Source: Adiantum capillus-veneris | Lineage: Eukaryota > Streptophyta > Polypodiopsida > Polypodiales > Pteridaceae | Length of the DNA: 64,000 nucleotides | Direction: 5' to 3' | Assembly: GCA_014529385.2 (NCBI GenBank) | Contig: CM043942.1 | Coordinates: forward strand, 106,692,141-106,756,140 | In this document: piece by piece, positions 33,259 through 46,590 of the stretch | Layout: every line of letters begins with the position of its first letter | How positions within the stretch are numbered: position 1 is the stretch's first letter | Notes under the pieces: generated by a model | Told to the model about the DNA's origin: nothing | Seen by the model: the letters and a program-made list of their open reading frames with translations, nothing else | Database searches by the model: none | Translations under genes and position numbers: made by a program

Positions 33259-33260
33259 TT

Positions 33261-33277
33261 GGGGGGGGGGGGGGGGG
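33261..33277. repeat. poly-G run, 17 bp, at the G1/LINE junction
   Basis: The run separates the G1 integrase codons (to 33260) from LINE sequence (from 33278). Confidence 0.85.
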
Positions 33278-35649
<2,372 letters not shown>

Positions 35650-35902
35650 ATTAGAGGTGAAGCAAGAGCAAAGCTTGCACGTTGAGAATTCTTTGAAAAC
35701 CCTATTTTAAAGCCTTATCTAGGGCTTGCAATCCTTTTCACTTACGCGCGTCCATATTTTGTCAATAAGTGCTAGATGGGTATGATGCGTCTTTCATTGG
35801 CAATCACCGGCCTTTTATCATAAACCTAGCTCTTGGACTGACAAGCCCGGCCCATGACTAAATATATGTGCAAAAGAATAATGGTGGCATCATGGGTTAA
35901 CA
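35650..35902 (-). repeat. G2 3' LTR, partial
   Basis: Minus strand start TGTTAACCCATGATGCC, collinear with the LTR start at 59188 (TGTTAACCCATGATTCC). A TATA-like TTTATGATAAAAGG and GCAAGCTTTGCTCTTGCTT are shared. Similarity ends near 35650, before the CT run and U5-like half, so the LTR is truncated. Confidence 0.75.
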
Positions 35903-35915
35903 TGCCCCCCTTCTT
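35903..35915 (-). other. G2 polypurine tract
   Basis: The minus strand reads AAGAAGGGGGGCA directly before the LTR start TGTTAACC. Confidence 0.75.
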
Positions 35916-38273
35916 GATGTAGATCCTGTCCTCGGAAGCTAGCGAGGTGAAGCTCGTTCGTCAAGGTGGTAGAGCATCTAGGATAGATTGTTTGCATGAC
36001 AAATTCACCATCAAAGTATGCAAGCGAAACTTGATGTCAATAAAGCATGAATGACATATAAAGTACATGAGGACATGAGTAATTGCAAAGAATTATGAAA
36101 TGCTACACTGCCATTAAGGACGAATAAATTGCACTTTGATGAAATTAATCAATCAAGAGTTTTGGGCTTATGGATGAATCTATCAATTAGGTAGGTATGG
36201 CTAAGGTTAAAAGGACTACTCTAGTAGTAGTGAAGTTAAGAAGATTATCTAAATGCAAGATTTTCCAAGTGTGACTTTTAGCTTTGATTAGCCAACTAAC
36301 TCTCACAACTCCAAACAAGAGCTTGAATTTTTCACTTTAAGCTTAATCTAAGTCTTTTTCATGTCATCATTATTTTTTCTTTTCTATTTAAACCACAAGT
36401 AGAAAATATAAATATCACAAGCATGAATCATGGAAAGTAGTACACCTGGAGGTATGGAATTGCTCATTTCATTGAAGGAGATGTCCTCAGCCATGTGAAT
36501 AAAATCCACATGAGTTCTCTTAATGCTTCTACATAACAATATCAAGCAAGAAGGCACTATACCTCCAGAAGGCATGTTAGTGTGAAAAGATTAAAAATCA
36601 TGGAAAACAAGCTGAAACAAAATCTAAACCCCTAACCGACCTGTCTATCATCGCTTATGGAATCAAGGGAAGAGGATATTATATAGACCGGGTGGCATCC
36701 CCAAGGCTAGGCCTCTACCCTCATCATCTAGATAAACAAAATCATTGTCGGTGAGGCGATAGTCTTCCTCAGATTTTTCATCATCTTCATGTGCACATAT
36801 ATTAATCAAGAACCTTGCTATGCGTTGATACTCATCTTGTGCAAAAGAATAGGCATGTGTCATTGGAGAAACATTCGCGACTGAGTACGGGTCACTAGTA
36901 GTCCATAAACGTATTAGCCATTCTAACTCCTCAAAATTTTTCTCGCACACGAGTCTCTCTACCAAATCTCATTAACAAGAAAGTACAGGGTAGCATATGT
37001 GAAACACTTGAGAAAAATAAAAAAGATACCTTTCATAAAAAATAGAAGCACATGCCTCTGGTGAACTAGCCATCTATGGGAAGACAGATAGATTTGATTA
37101 GATCTCTAAAACATGAGTGATGTTTGATGTGACATGCAAATTTGGGCTATGTATTGGGTCTGATAGGGTGCACTCTCATTGTTAGTCGCTCTTGCTCATT
37201 TACTGCTTTTGATTTGTTTTGGTTAGTATAAGTATTTTTTTGGTTAGTATAAGTATTAGAATATGTATATGTAGTCCCTCAATTGAAGAGTTGATAGGTC
37301 AGGGAGGAAGATTAAGAGGGAAGCGAGCGAATGATGGTTATAGTAAACACTCCCCACTTCCTTGGGTAGATCATACTTTTTGCAAGGTTGTCATCAGCTT
37401 TTGAAACCAATCATTAATGGGTGAAGTATTTGACCAATAGTTTTCCACCACCCTAGGTGCTTAACAAGTTGCAAGGGTGGTAAGGTACTCTCCCATGATC
37501 TTACTTGCAACATTGGTGTAGGTGGTGAACTTATAACAGGAGGTGCAAATTATTTCTTGTTTTTATGGATATTTACAATGGTAGGTAGAGGTTGTGTCGA
37601 AGCTTGTATTTTTGTAGATGAACTACATGAAGAACTGGAAGCTTCATTTGACTTCCATGTTCCTAAGCTAGGTGGAACAAATTGTTCTTTCTTCGGTACC
37701 CAAACTAGCTTTGGAACAGGTGTGTAGCATTTCGTGATCTTTTCCTTTCCGCGGTCTTCAAATCATTTTGAAGTTATAGGATTTGGCCTACATGGATCTT
37801 TAGTAGGTGACAGGGGAGAACACAAGGTACATTTAGGTACCCAGATTTGATTTTTTCCATCATAATAGCCTTGGGCTTACAATAGTGATTTAGGAATCCA
37901 ACGTAACATATTCTTACCTTTTTTTGGGATGAGTGGGGTGTCTCTTACGAGGGTTTTGTTTTAAACCAGATTGAGCGTCGAAAGTGGTTGTTAATGAAGC
38001 TTTATAGACCCATTTCTGTGTTGCTCTTGACAATTCACGTTGAGTCTTGGGTGCTTTATTCTTTGTTTCAGCCATGAAATTTGAAGCTCTAAAGGGTTCT
38101 GCTATAGGGACAGATGTTTCAAACTCTTGAATATGCAATGTTCCATTTTGTGTTCCCTCAGAATGAATAACTCCTCAGGGACTATCGCTTGAGTGGAAGG
38201 ATCGAGAGTTTGTTTTTGTGTCGTGATACTCTTCGTTCCTCAATCGATAGTACACTTGGTTTCACACATCCAC
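35916..38273 (-). other. G2 region between integrase and 3' LTR, no intact gene
   Basis: About 2.4 kb, long for a Ty3 3' region. The minus strand holds several decayed frames, such as 36965-36663 (acidic, with CAHEDDEKSEEDYRL) and 38138-37914 (basic C terminus). No transmembrane segment or known domain was seen, so an envelope-like third gene is not supported, only possible. Confidence 0.45.
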
Positions 38274-41200
38274 TTACGTCCCAGTTTTATGTTTCCCTCC
38301 ATAGCACCCGTAGGCATGACCAAAAATCTTCAAGCCACGGTCTTGGGCCACGGTCCTGTTGTCATAAGTAATAGGAGTGTGTAAGATTCCAAAGACAATA
38401 GTTTTCTTCTTGTTAATAACCTTGAGTTGGATGGTACTTTTGAATAAACATAGCTTTCCTAACTGACACCACACTCCATAGGATAACAGATTATGTTTAG
38501 CTCCTGTGTTCAATAAAGCGTTATATAGCACATTCCCATAGGTGCTATTTAACTCGATGGGGTATGGTAAAGGTGGGTCAAAATCTTCCAAATTATCCTC
38601 TAATTTAACTTGAAATGCATGTGTACCTCCAAGTTTGGCCTCTCGTTGGCATCTAATACGTTGTTGTCTCTCTTGAGCCTCGACTTGAGCTTGTATATTT
38701 TTCAATTTTTCTTGTGCCTTGGCTGCCTTTCTGGGCACGTAGCTCCTCTTGGCCTAAAGGATCATAGTATCTTTTAAATTTACTCCCATTGAGGAATCCA
38801 ATAGTTTCCACTCCGTCAAGAGTTTCCAAATGAATGCTACCTTGTGGGGTGATTTCACATACTCCATATGGTCCTTTCATGCATATTTTTTCTTCTTGTT
38901 AGGCACTCCATACATAAGAACTTTATCCCCAACTTTGATATCCTTGTTCTTTAAATGACGATCAAACCATTTCTTTCGCCTATCCTTCTCCACAAGTGCA
39001 TTTTACACAACCAATTGCCTCTCTTCATCTAACCGCTCAAGAATATATAAACACTCAACTAAAGGGTTACCATCCCAACCTTCATGTGAAGCTACTCGAA
39101 GACTAGGAATGACAAACTCCCAGGGCATAACTGCTTGTTCATATACCATCTTGAATGGTGTACAATTAATATCCACTTTGTACGCAATACAACAAGCCCA
39201 TAGAGCTGATGTTGGCTTCAAATCCCAATCTGTGCGATGAGCCTCTACCATCTTGGTCAAGATAGAAATTAAAGTCTTGTTACTCTCAACTTGGCCATTT
39301 GCTTGTGGATAATAAGGTGTCGACTTATGGTGGGATATCATGAAGCTTGTTGTGAGTTCCTTTATCACTTCATTTGTAAAACGAGTACCATTATCACTCA
39401 CAATTTCAAACGGACAACCAAATTGCATAATAATGTTTTCAAAGAGAAACTTATCAGTTGACCTTGCATCAACCTTGCGTGTCACCTTAGCTTCTTCCCA
39501 CTTTGTCACATAGTCAGTCACAACAATAATATATCGGGATTGGGTGTTACAGGCTGCCGAACTAATTGGGCCTACAAAGTCTAAACCCCATTTTTCAAAT
39601 GGTTGGGTCACTTTAATAGGATGTGAGGGCATCCAATCCTTTAGTTGTGTGGTCTTGTAACGTTGGCATTCATAACATCCTTTTGCAAAAAGTGATGCAT
39701 CCTTGAATAAGGTGGGCCACCAATAGCCTAATTGCAACAACTTCCTAGCAGTTAGTTCTCCTGAAAAATGTCCTCCATCTATGCCCATGTGTGCTTCTTG
39801 CAGTATGGACAAATACTCATCCTCACGAGCACATTATCTAAGAATATCATCCTTTTCTAACTTGTAGAGGGTACCTCCAATTAGAGAATAAGGTTCACAT
39901 TCCTTTAGTAGCTTTCAAGCTATATCCTTACGAAGCTCCTTGGGTGCATGAACTAAAAAGTTGACAATCTTCTCACTCCATTCAGGCATGGTCTCCACTA
40001 GGATCAGGGACGTATCGGGCAATTCATCATTGATTCCCGTGGGGGCTTCACCATTGGGTATGTGAGACAAATGATCAGCCATGACATGCCTTTTATCGGG
40101 TCTCACCACGATAGTAAAATCAAACTCAAGAAGGATTAATAACCATCATGTAATTCTTCATGTGGAACATGGTTTGCTTACTAGATACAACAACGCTTGA
40201 TGATCCACATAAAAAACAAACTTGTTGAAAAGAAGGTAATGTCAATATTTCTTTACTGCATAAAACATAGCTAAACCTTCTCACTTTGTAGTGGTGTAGT
40301 TCCTCTCAGCATCATTCAGCTGGCAACTTGCAAAGCTAATGGGGTAGTCCAATTTATGTTCTCCTGGTTGAGCCAAAACACACCCAATAACAAAGTTTGA
40401 CGCATCAATATGCACATGGAAAATTACATTCCAATCAGGCACTCTTAGGATTGGAGCACTTGTCAAGGACCTTTTTAATAATTTATTGGCATGGTCACAC
40501 TCCTTGGTCCAATGAAACTCAATAAGAAGCTTGTACAATGGACGTGCTATCTCAGCAAAGTTTAAAATAAATCGTCGATAATAACCAAAATGCCCCATGA
40601 ATCTTTGGACTCCCTTATAGTTTGTAGATGGTGGTAAATTAGAAATGGTTTTAATTTTCCTTTCATGCGTGGAAATCCCATTCTTGGACACAATATGCCC
40701 TAAAACGACTCCATGCTTAACCCAAAATTGGTATTTGAAAGGGTTCAATGAGATGCGATACAATTGGCACCTTTCAAACACTTTTCGTAAACATGATAGA
40801 TGTTCTTTCCACAAAGAATAAACACAAAGTTCATCTAAAAAAGCTTCACAAAACTTCCTTGAATATTCCGTAAAATCAGTGTTTATTAATCTTTGGAATG
40901 TAGGAGGGACATTAGTTAAGCCAAAAGCCATAACACGAAATACGAACACTCCAAATTCAGTTATAAAAGTGGTTTTAACTTGGTCCTCTAGCGCAATCGT
41001 GATTTGATTGTAACCAGAGTACCCATCTAAAAATCTATAAGCTTCCTTTCCTACGACTCTCTCAAGCACATGTTTTGAATATGGCAAGGGGTAATGGTCT
41101 CTTCTAGTGGTAGCATTAACCTTCTTGAGATCCATGCACACTCTGAGTTTCCCATTCGTTTTTGGCACAATAGGAGACACCCATTTTGAGTGCTCAATAG

Positions 41201-43345
41201 GGTATATGAATCCACATTTGATAATATTTTTGAGTTCTTCCTGAATAATCTTGCAACTTAGGATTCATTGGGTAGGGTCTTTGTTAGACTAGTTTAGCAG
41301 TGCTAATCATTGGAATCGTATGTTGCACTATGGAATGTGGAACACCCTTCATGTCATGATATGTTCAAGAAAATATATGCTTGAATTCCTTAAGGAGATC
41401 CTTGAGTACATATTCCTGAGTCTTTGTCAGGTCTTGAGAAATGAAAACAGTTTGGAGTCCTCACTTGGGTCCGCTAACTCTGTTTCTTTAACGATCACCA
41501 AGCCGTCATACTCCATTACTTCCATTAGTAGGTGTTCTTTGGGCCTTTGTATACACAACCTTACCCTCCTCCATGGTGTAGGATTTGAAATGATCACGTG
41601 CAGGGTGTAAGTCTGTGGGATCTTGCTGTGTTATGGATTGCGATTTTGCTTCCACTTCCCTTAGTTGTTGAGATAACTCTTGGTTTTGGTGTCTCCTTAC
41701 AATACAACTCAACTTTGGCTTCTCTACGGCCTCTAAATGTGCAATATCAATGGCTTGTGTGTTGCACCACGGGGCTTTGAAGGTATTCATCCCAATTATC
41801 TACCAACTTTCGATGAGCATCACATGCCCCCATATAATTGAGCCATTTTGTGGTAGATTTCTTTTCATTTATCCTAGCACGTACATTCACTCGATATCAT
41901 CACCTCTTATACCGCTAACTCCTCTTGTCTAATTTTTTATTATGACCGGTCTCTAGTGTAGAGTCACTAGATGAGTCGCTACTCGTGTCTTCTTCTCGTC
42001 AGGATAGATTGTCATCTAGGGTACCACTAGGCCTCGAATGGTTTGTCCCCACATTTGCACCAATATTTAACTCAGATTCTCGTCCTCATAGTCAATTTCA
42101 ACTGATGATTCCAACTCCAAATCATGTGGTCTATAGTCTTCTGAGACTCTACTGGTTCCAATGTCAATCAAGCCTTCATCTCGTAGATCATTAAAAGCTA
42201 TATGCATTGCTCCTCTCATATTAAAAGGTACAAGTTGTGGCACTTTGTCCCCCTTAGGTGTTACCCAAGTCATCCCTCTATTTTCCCAAGTGTCTATGGT
42301 TGCCGCTAGGTGGATCCAGTCCACGTTGTTAGACTGAGCCATTCTAGGTAGAACATATATGTAAGGGAAATCTTCCACAATATTGATGTCCTTCTTACAC
42401 GTGTAACAATACTGCAATGGGCCCGAGTGAATTGTGGTATCAGATTGATAGTCAATTATAAATTTGTTTCGTAGAGGATGTGCTCGACCAGTCACAAGAT
42501 CAACTTGAATGACAGAGTCTTGGAACTATAAGTAGACATGGTTTTTAGATCAGTCATGCACCATTTTTGCTTCCCTCATGAAAGGACATCATAAGATCAT
42601 TTCAGATGACATAGTGTGCTAGGAAAAATCCATAACAATGAAGGTGTGCCTTACCTTGTGTCCAAGGACCTTGATCTTGAGATCTTCTAGCATCCCAATA
42701 GGTTTAATGATGGTCCCATTGGCCATCTTTACCACTATGTTTGTAGTCCCAAGGTGAGGTCTCCCAATGCATTCCCAACAATTTTTAGTTACGATGCTAA
42801 CCCCAGCGCCACCATCAAGGATTCCCTTCACAATTAATCCTTCGGTAGTGATTGGTAGGGTCGCATTGGATTCATCGCCTTCAAAGTACTGTCCTAACTT
42901 GTTGACTGGTATTTTGACAACAAAGTTATCATCGAGGTTGGGTTGTGGATCTAAGGTTTTCTCCTCTATTAGCACTTCATTATACCTCTCTACCGATGCA
43001 AATTGTGATAATCCGACCTTCAGTTCTCCATTGAGGAAATCTCGAAGAGCTAGGAATAGCTCGGGGTCTCCATATAGTGTAGACATGATGGTGGTTCTAA
43101 CTTCTAAAGCCATGAAATCCATCAATTTGAAGATATTTAACGAATTTTTTTTGCCTTCAGTCCCTTGACATGGGGAAGATGGGATCTCCATTTCTTCAAT
43201 AGGGTTAGGTAATCCCTCTATAAACATTCTCTCTAACAAGAAGGGAGTACGCCCACTTCCCAATGACTTAAAGCCACTTTGTGGTCTATGGTCTTTGTGA
43301 GGTTGAATTTGTGTAGGAAACATTGTGTCTGTAATTTGGAGCAGA
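38274..43345 (-). pseudogene. G2 pol (PR-RT-RH-IN) plus a second protease-like domain
   Basis: Protease at about 42860-42640 has GILDGGAGVSIVTKNCW. RT (about 41230-40500) has LRVCMDLKKVNATTRRDHYP, GYSGYNQITIALEDQ and the active-site region FLDELCVYS, with E replacing the second catalytic D. RNase H follows with HIDASNFVIGCVLAQPG. Integrase (39812-39003) has the zinc-binding HMGIDGGHF...CYECQ and the core DFVGP...DNGTRF...PQANGQVES. Its C-terminal part (38880-38750) has GPYGVCEITPQGSIHLETLDG, a GPY/F-like module. Past it comes a charged, helix-like KAAKAQEKLKNIQAQVEAQE stretch and then ALLNTGAKHNLLSYGVWCQLG (about 38530-38470), which resembles a retropepsin with the catalytic D changed to N. 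Frameshifts are found between most blocks. Confidence 0.85.
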
Positions 43346-44815
43346 TGCCAGTTTATGTACATATTTTAGGTGCTTTGTGGTGTGCAGAGAGTTTGCTTTG
43401 AGTGTGCGTTCTTTTTAGTGCAATAAGCCCATGTGTGGTTGAACATAAATATTCAACGAGGGGGTGGGCAATGATGGTGCAACCAAAGTTGGTCCAAGTT
43501 GGGAAGTGGTCTGTGCCAAGTGAGGGCTGCAGGCAGGTGTAGTGTAGAAGGGTAGGGCTGATATGGAGTCGCTGGGCAGCCAAAGGGTAGTGGGAATGTA
43601 GTCTAAAGCGGTTTTTTAGGCCAAATGAGCTAAAAGATGAGCCCAGATGGTATAGCAGGTGAAGGTGTCCAAAGTGCCGAGTCAGAGCTCTGGAGTGTAG
43701 TGTTCGATGTGCTCTAGAAGCTGGTCCAAATGACTTGTCAAACGGAGCCCTTATGTGCAAGATACTGAAGTTCAAATTTAGAAGGTGTTGCAGATCCCCG
43801 ACGGGTAGGGCAGCTGGGGACAAGTGGCCTAGGCAGATGTCAGCAAATAGGTGCATAGAGCTTGAATTATGGAGCATGCTTGTTTTCTCGGATTGCCAAT
43901 CGGAGCTCTGGATAGTAAGTTATGGTCATCAGAAGATTTTCCAAGGGCCAGGTTTGAGCCCACTTGTGTCTGCATTGGAGGATGTGCCATCTGGCATCTT
44001 TTTGGCTTTACCAAGTTTATCATTGATATTATGCTTCATACGGAGTTGGCAAGAACTGACTGCCCACCAATTGGGTGCCCGGTCAGCGAGGTACCATAGG
44101 TCGAAGTTTGGGATTGTTTTTTGAGGGGTGTATGCAGATGTTTTTTTGCCTTTTTTGCGACCTCAGATAGCAAGCTCAAAAGGGCCAGATGGCAATCATA
44201 TTTTCCTGGTCCGCGATTGACGCGATGATGGTCTAGCACGACTTGGCGGCTAGAGATTCTGATCATCAGACAAGATATGGGAGCTGAGGGAAGGAAGGAA
44301 AAAAAGAAGGTTCTATATATATTTTTTGGAGGGTTTTATGGAGCTTGAGGGCCATGAGGGCCAGTGAATGCCACATGGGCCAGCAGTTAAACCCACATGT
44401 GCATGGCGAACGCGACAACGTGCAATATATGAGCCAAGGTGTGGCTTCCACTTGATGTATCTCATGGAGAATGAGCTCCGAGGAGTGTTGACGATGGCGT
44501 AGCTCTATTGGGTGTTGGCCAAGGTGTGGCTTCCACTTGATGTATCGCATGGAGAATGAGCTCCGAGGAGCGTTGACGATGGTGTAGCTCTATTGGGTGC
44601 TGCACTGGCGGCATTCAACATGGGTATGATGGTGCAGGAGGGTGCGGATGCTAGTTTTGGTGGGCTCAGGCGGTGGCCGACGGGTCTTACTGGGCACCAT
44701 CAGTAGATGATGTGGCATGGCACTCCCAATGGGGGCTGAGTTCACACGGGCGACAACCCCGCCCCATCTTTTGAAAGTAGACCCCCCCATTAGCGATGTC
44801 GCTAATGCAAAGGGG
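43346..44815. other. unassigned segment left of the CACTA (possibly LTR-like)
   Basis: No coding motif was seen. Together with 49748-50839, on the other side of the CACTA, it forms a 2.56-kb segment between the two Ty3 elements. Its ends read TGCCAG and GATACCA, which could be TG/CA LTR ends, but no target duplication or partner LTR was found. A palindrome ATTAGCGATGTCGCTAAT lies at 44789-44806, next to the CACTA. Confidence 0.35.
44434..44603. repeat. tandem duplication, 2 x 85 bp
   Basis: 44434-44518 and 44519-44603 both start CCAAGGTGTGGCTTCCAC and differ at only a few bases. Confidence 0.9.
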
Positions 44816-44828
44816 CACTACAACACAA

Positions 44829-44960
44829 CATGGAGATATCGACGCGCGTATATCGACGAAATTAGCGGGCGTCGATATACGCGTCGCAATGTGCGTCGAT
44901 ATACACGTGGAAAGGCTTTATTTCTCATGCGTATATCGACGCGTATAGCGACGCAAAAAA
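44829..44960. repeat. CACTA left subterminal repeats
   Basis: ATATCGACG and CGTCGATATACG units occur at least six times in both orientations, including GCGTATATCGACGCGTATAG near 44930. In CACTA elements such repeats bind the TNPA-type protein. Confidence 0.8.
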
Positions 44961-45056
44961 AATTGGGGGAAAAAAGCGAAACCCGCGAGCAGCAGGGGCC
45001 ATTTTCGCCTACGCTCTGCTCAAATCTTGGCCTCCACCTGCTGCGCAGGTATTATG

Positions 45057-45084
45057 CCCCCCCCCCCCCCCCCCCCCCCCCCCC
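45057..45084. repeat. poly-C run, 28 bp
   Basis: Uninterrupted C homopolymer followed by AACCCC and a CT run. Confidence 0.85.
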
Positions 45085-45109
45085 AACCCCTCTCTCTCTC
45101 TCTACATCG

Positions 45110-45131
45110 TGTGTGTGTGTGTGTGTGTGTG

Positions 45132-45180
<49 letters not shown>
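45110..45180. repeat. (GT)n then (GA)n compound microsatellite
   Basis: GT from about 45110 to 45132, then GA from 45135 to 45180. Confidence 0.95.
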
Positions 45181-45186
<6 letters not shown>

Positions 45187-45237
45187 ATTAATGTATGCTT
45201 AGGAAATTAAAATTAAAGAAAAATAATTAAAGAGAGA

Positions 45238-45622
45238 AATGAAATGAAATGTTATATTAATGTCTTCGAAAGGCCAAAGTGACCTATGAGACATGAGACA
45301 AGAAAGTTACAATGTGATGGATCTAATACAAAGTTAGAGTAAGAAGATGACAAAATAAAATATTATGGAATCCTAAACTGCTGGGTATGGACTAAACGGC
45401 TAAACCAGCTAGTTGGGATAGGTAGATCATAGGAGATCTAGCAGCTGTCGCTGGCGGATCTCATCAATCTCCTCCATGGTCAGTAGTTTGACCGGGCGTT
45501 ATGCATGTCGAGCCAAAGTGACCTAGCTAGATCCTCTAATGCAGCCTCTGTCGATGTTGTGTAGTCCTCTGCAGTCGTGGACATCTAGATCTCCCTAGCT
45601 CAATCGCTCGTTCGATTAGTAG
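45238..45622 (-). mobile_element. LINE piece C: 3' end fragment inside the CACTA
   Basis: Closely matches 24579-24940 of LINE piece A: both run from ATGAAATGAAATGTTATATTAA through CAAAGTGACCTATGAGAC and CTGGCGGATCTCATCAAT to CTCCCTAGCTC and CGATTAGT. It is cut at 45622 at a GA-rich block. It is either a 5'-truncated insertion or was carried along by the CACTA. Confidence 0.85.
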
Positions 45623-45625
45623 AGA

Positions 45626-45632
45626 GATAGGG

Positions 45633-45677
<45 letters not shown>

Positions 45678-45753
45678 AGTAGAGAGAGAGAGAGAGAGAG
45701 GTAAGTAGAGAGAGAGAGAGATAGGAAATAGCTAGAGAGATAGAGAAAGAGAG

Positions 45754-45818
<65 letters not shown>

Positions 45819-45960
45819 GGGAAGTGAAGAGCGAGACAGAGAGAGAGATAGGAAAATAAGGAAATAGAGAGAGAAAGAGAGATAGCGAGAGCGAGATCGA
45901 GAGAGAGAGAGAAAGAGAGATAGCGAGAGTGAGATCGAGAGAGAAAGAGAGATCGAGATC
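45626..45960. repeat. compound GA / TA / GATC-like microsatellite block
   Basis: GA runs with AGGTAAGTA spacers, a (TA)n run at about 45756-45785 and AGAGATAGCGAGAGCGAGATCG-type units toward 45960. Long open frames here are low-complexity artefacts. Confidence 0.9.
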
Positions 45961-46159
45961 GCTTTTTTGAGCAAGAACCATGCAAGGCTTCTGAATCTTT
46001 CTCAAGTTGCTTATTCATCTCCACATTATCTTCTGGCTTGGACATGGAGGCCCCGTCCGGTTTACAATCAGGTAGAAAACTTTCATTGGGCTGAGAACTT
46101 CCATGGCTTGTGCATGTGGTGAAAAAAACACCAGGATGGCATAATATCCTTGGAAAAAC
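45961..46159 (-). pseudogene. possible captured host exon inside the CACTA
   Basis: The minus strand has TTTTTTGCACAG just before 46159, a good 3' splice site, followed by a 66-codon open frame. It starts VFPRILCHPGVFFTTC, then SSQPNESFLPDC, then SKPEDNVEMNKQLEKDSEAL, before running into the GATC/GA block. It is antisense to the CACTA genes, and its mixed composition looks like ordinary protein. CACTA elements are known to capture host gene pieces. I do not recognise the family, and a chance frame is possible. Confidence 0.3.
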
Positions 46160-46440
46160 CTGTGCAAAAAATTGCAAACAGACGGAACATTACAAAAATG
46201 ACAAAAATGGTCATGCTTTAATATATGATTCATCAAGTGCGGCATTGGAAAGCTTTCTCTGACAGGCTACCTCGGAATGGAGGCAGGTGGGTTCGTAGAC
46301 AGAGAAGAAACTATGGAACTAAAAGAGGCAAAGGGGTTTTGTCTGCTACATGCATTGCCATGTACACCTGGGAGTGCACGTATGTGTCTACCCATATAGG
46401 ATTTGACCAATAAAGACGAGATTTTGACCCGGTGGTCCTG

Positions 46441-46476
46441 ATCTCCGTACACCTCTGGACCGAGGTGTACGGAGAT
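46441..46476. repeat. perfect hairpin, 15-bp stem, 6-nt loop
   Basis: ATCTCCGTACACCTC (46441-46455) and GAGGTGTACGGAGAT (46462-46476) are exact reverse complements around TGGACC. It lies about 115 bp before the transposase-like start codon. Confidence 0.9.
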
Positions 46477-46518
46477 TGGGCAAGACTAGAGAATGCGAGG
46501 TAGTTTACATTGTGAGGA

Positions 46519-46519
<1 letters not shown>

Positions 46520-46564
<45 letters not shown>
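46520..46564. repeat. (AT)n microsatellite
   Basis: A pure AT run of about 45 bp, just upstream of the CACTA transposase-like gene. Confidence 0.95.
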
Positions 46565-46569
<5 letters not shown>

Positions 46570-46590
46570 CAACATTCATAATCATTGTAG

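Larger units (their letters stand above)
26653..33260 (+). mobile_element. Ty3 LTR retrotransposon G1 (Tat-like, dual RNase H), 3' end lost
   Basis: The order is a long putative 5' LTR, a GGCGCC-type primer site, leader, gag, protease, reverse transcriptase, RNase H, a second RNase H and the start of integrase. RT before integrase makes it Ty3. Two RNase H regions are a known trait of the plant Tat/Ogre lineage. The element ends in the integrase core at a 17-G run, after which LINE sequence follows, so the rest of integrase and the 3' LTR are missing. Confidence 0.85.
35650..43345 (-). mobile_element. Ty3 LTR retrotransposon G2 (outer element), protease to 3' LTR
   Basis: On the minus strand, protease, RT, RNase H, integrase, a long 3' region, a polypurine tract and the start of an LTR follow in order. 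Leader and gag are not next to it: similarity to sister element G3 stops at about 43345. The LTR at 35902 resembles the one at 58650-59188 more than the one at 58033-58624, so the latter pair may be the outer 5' and 3' LTRs of one element opened up by later insertions. Confidence 0.75.

Noticed and set aside
45536-46177. 213-residue minus-strand frame
   Set aside because: Most of it is GA/TA microsatellite translation; only the 45961-46159 part is kept, as a possible captured exon.
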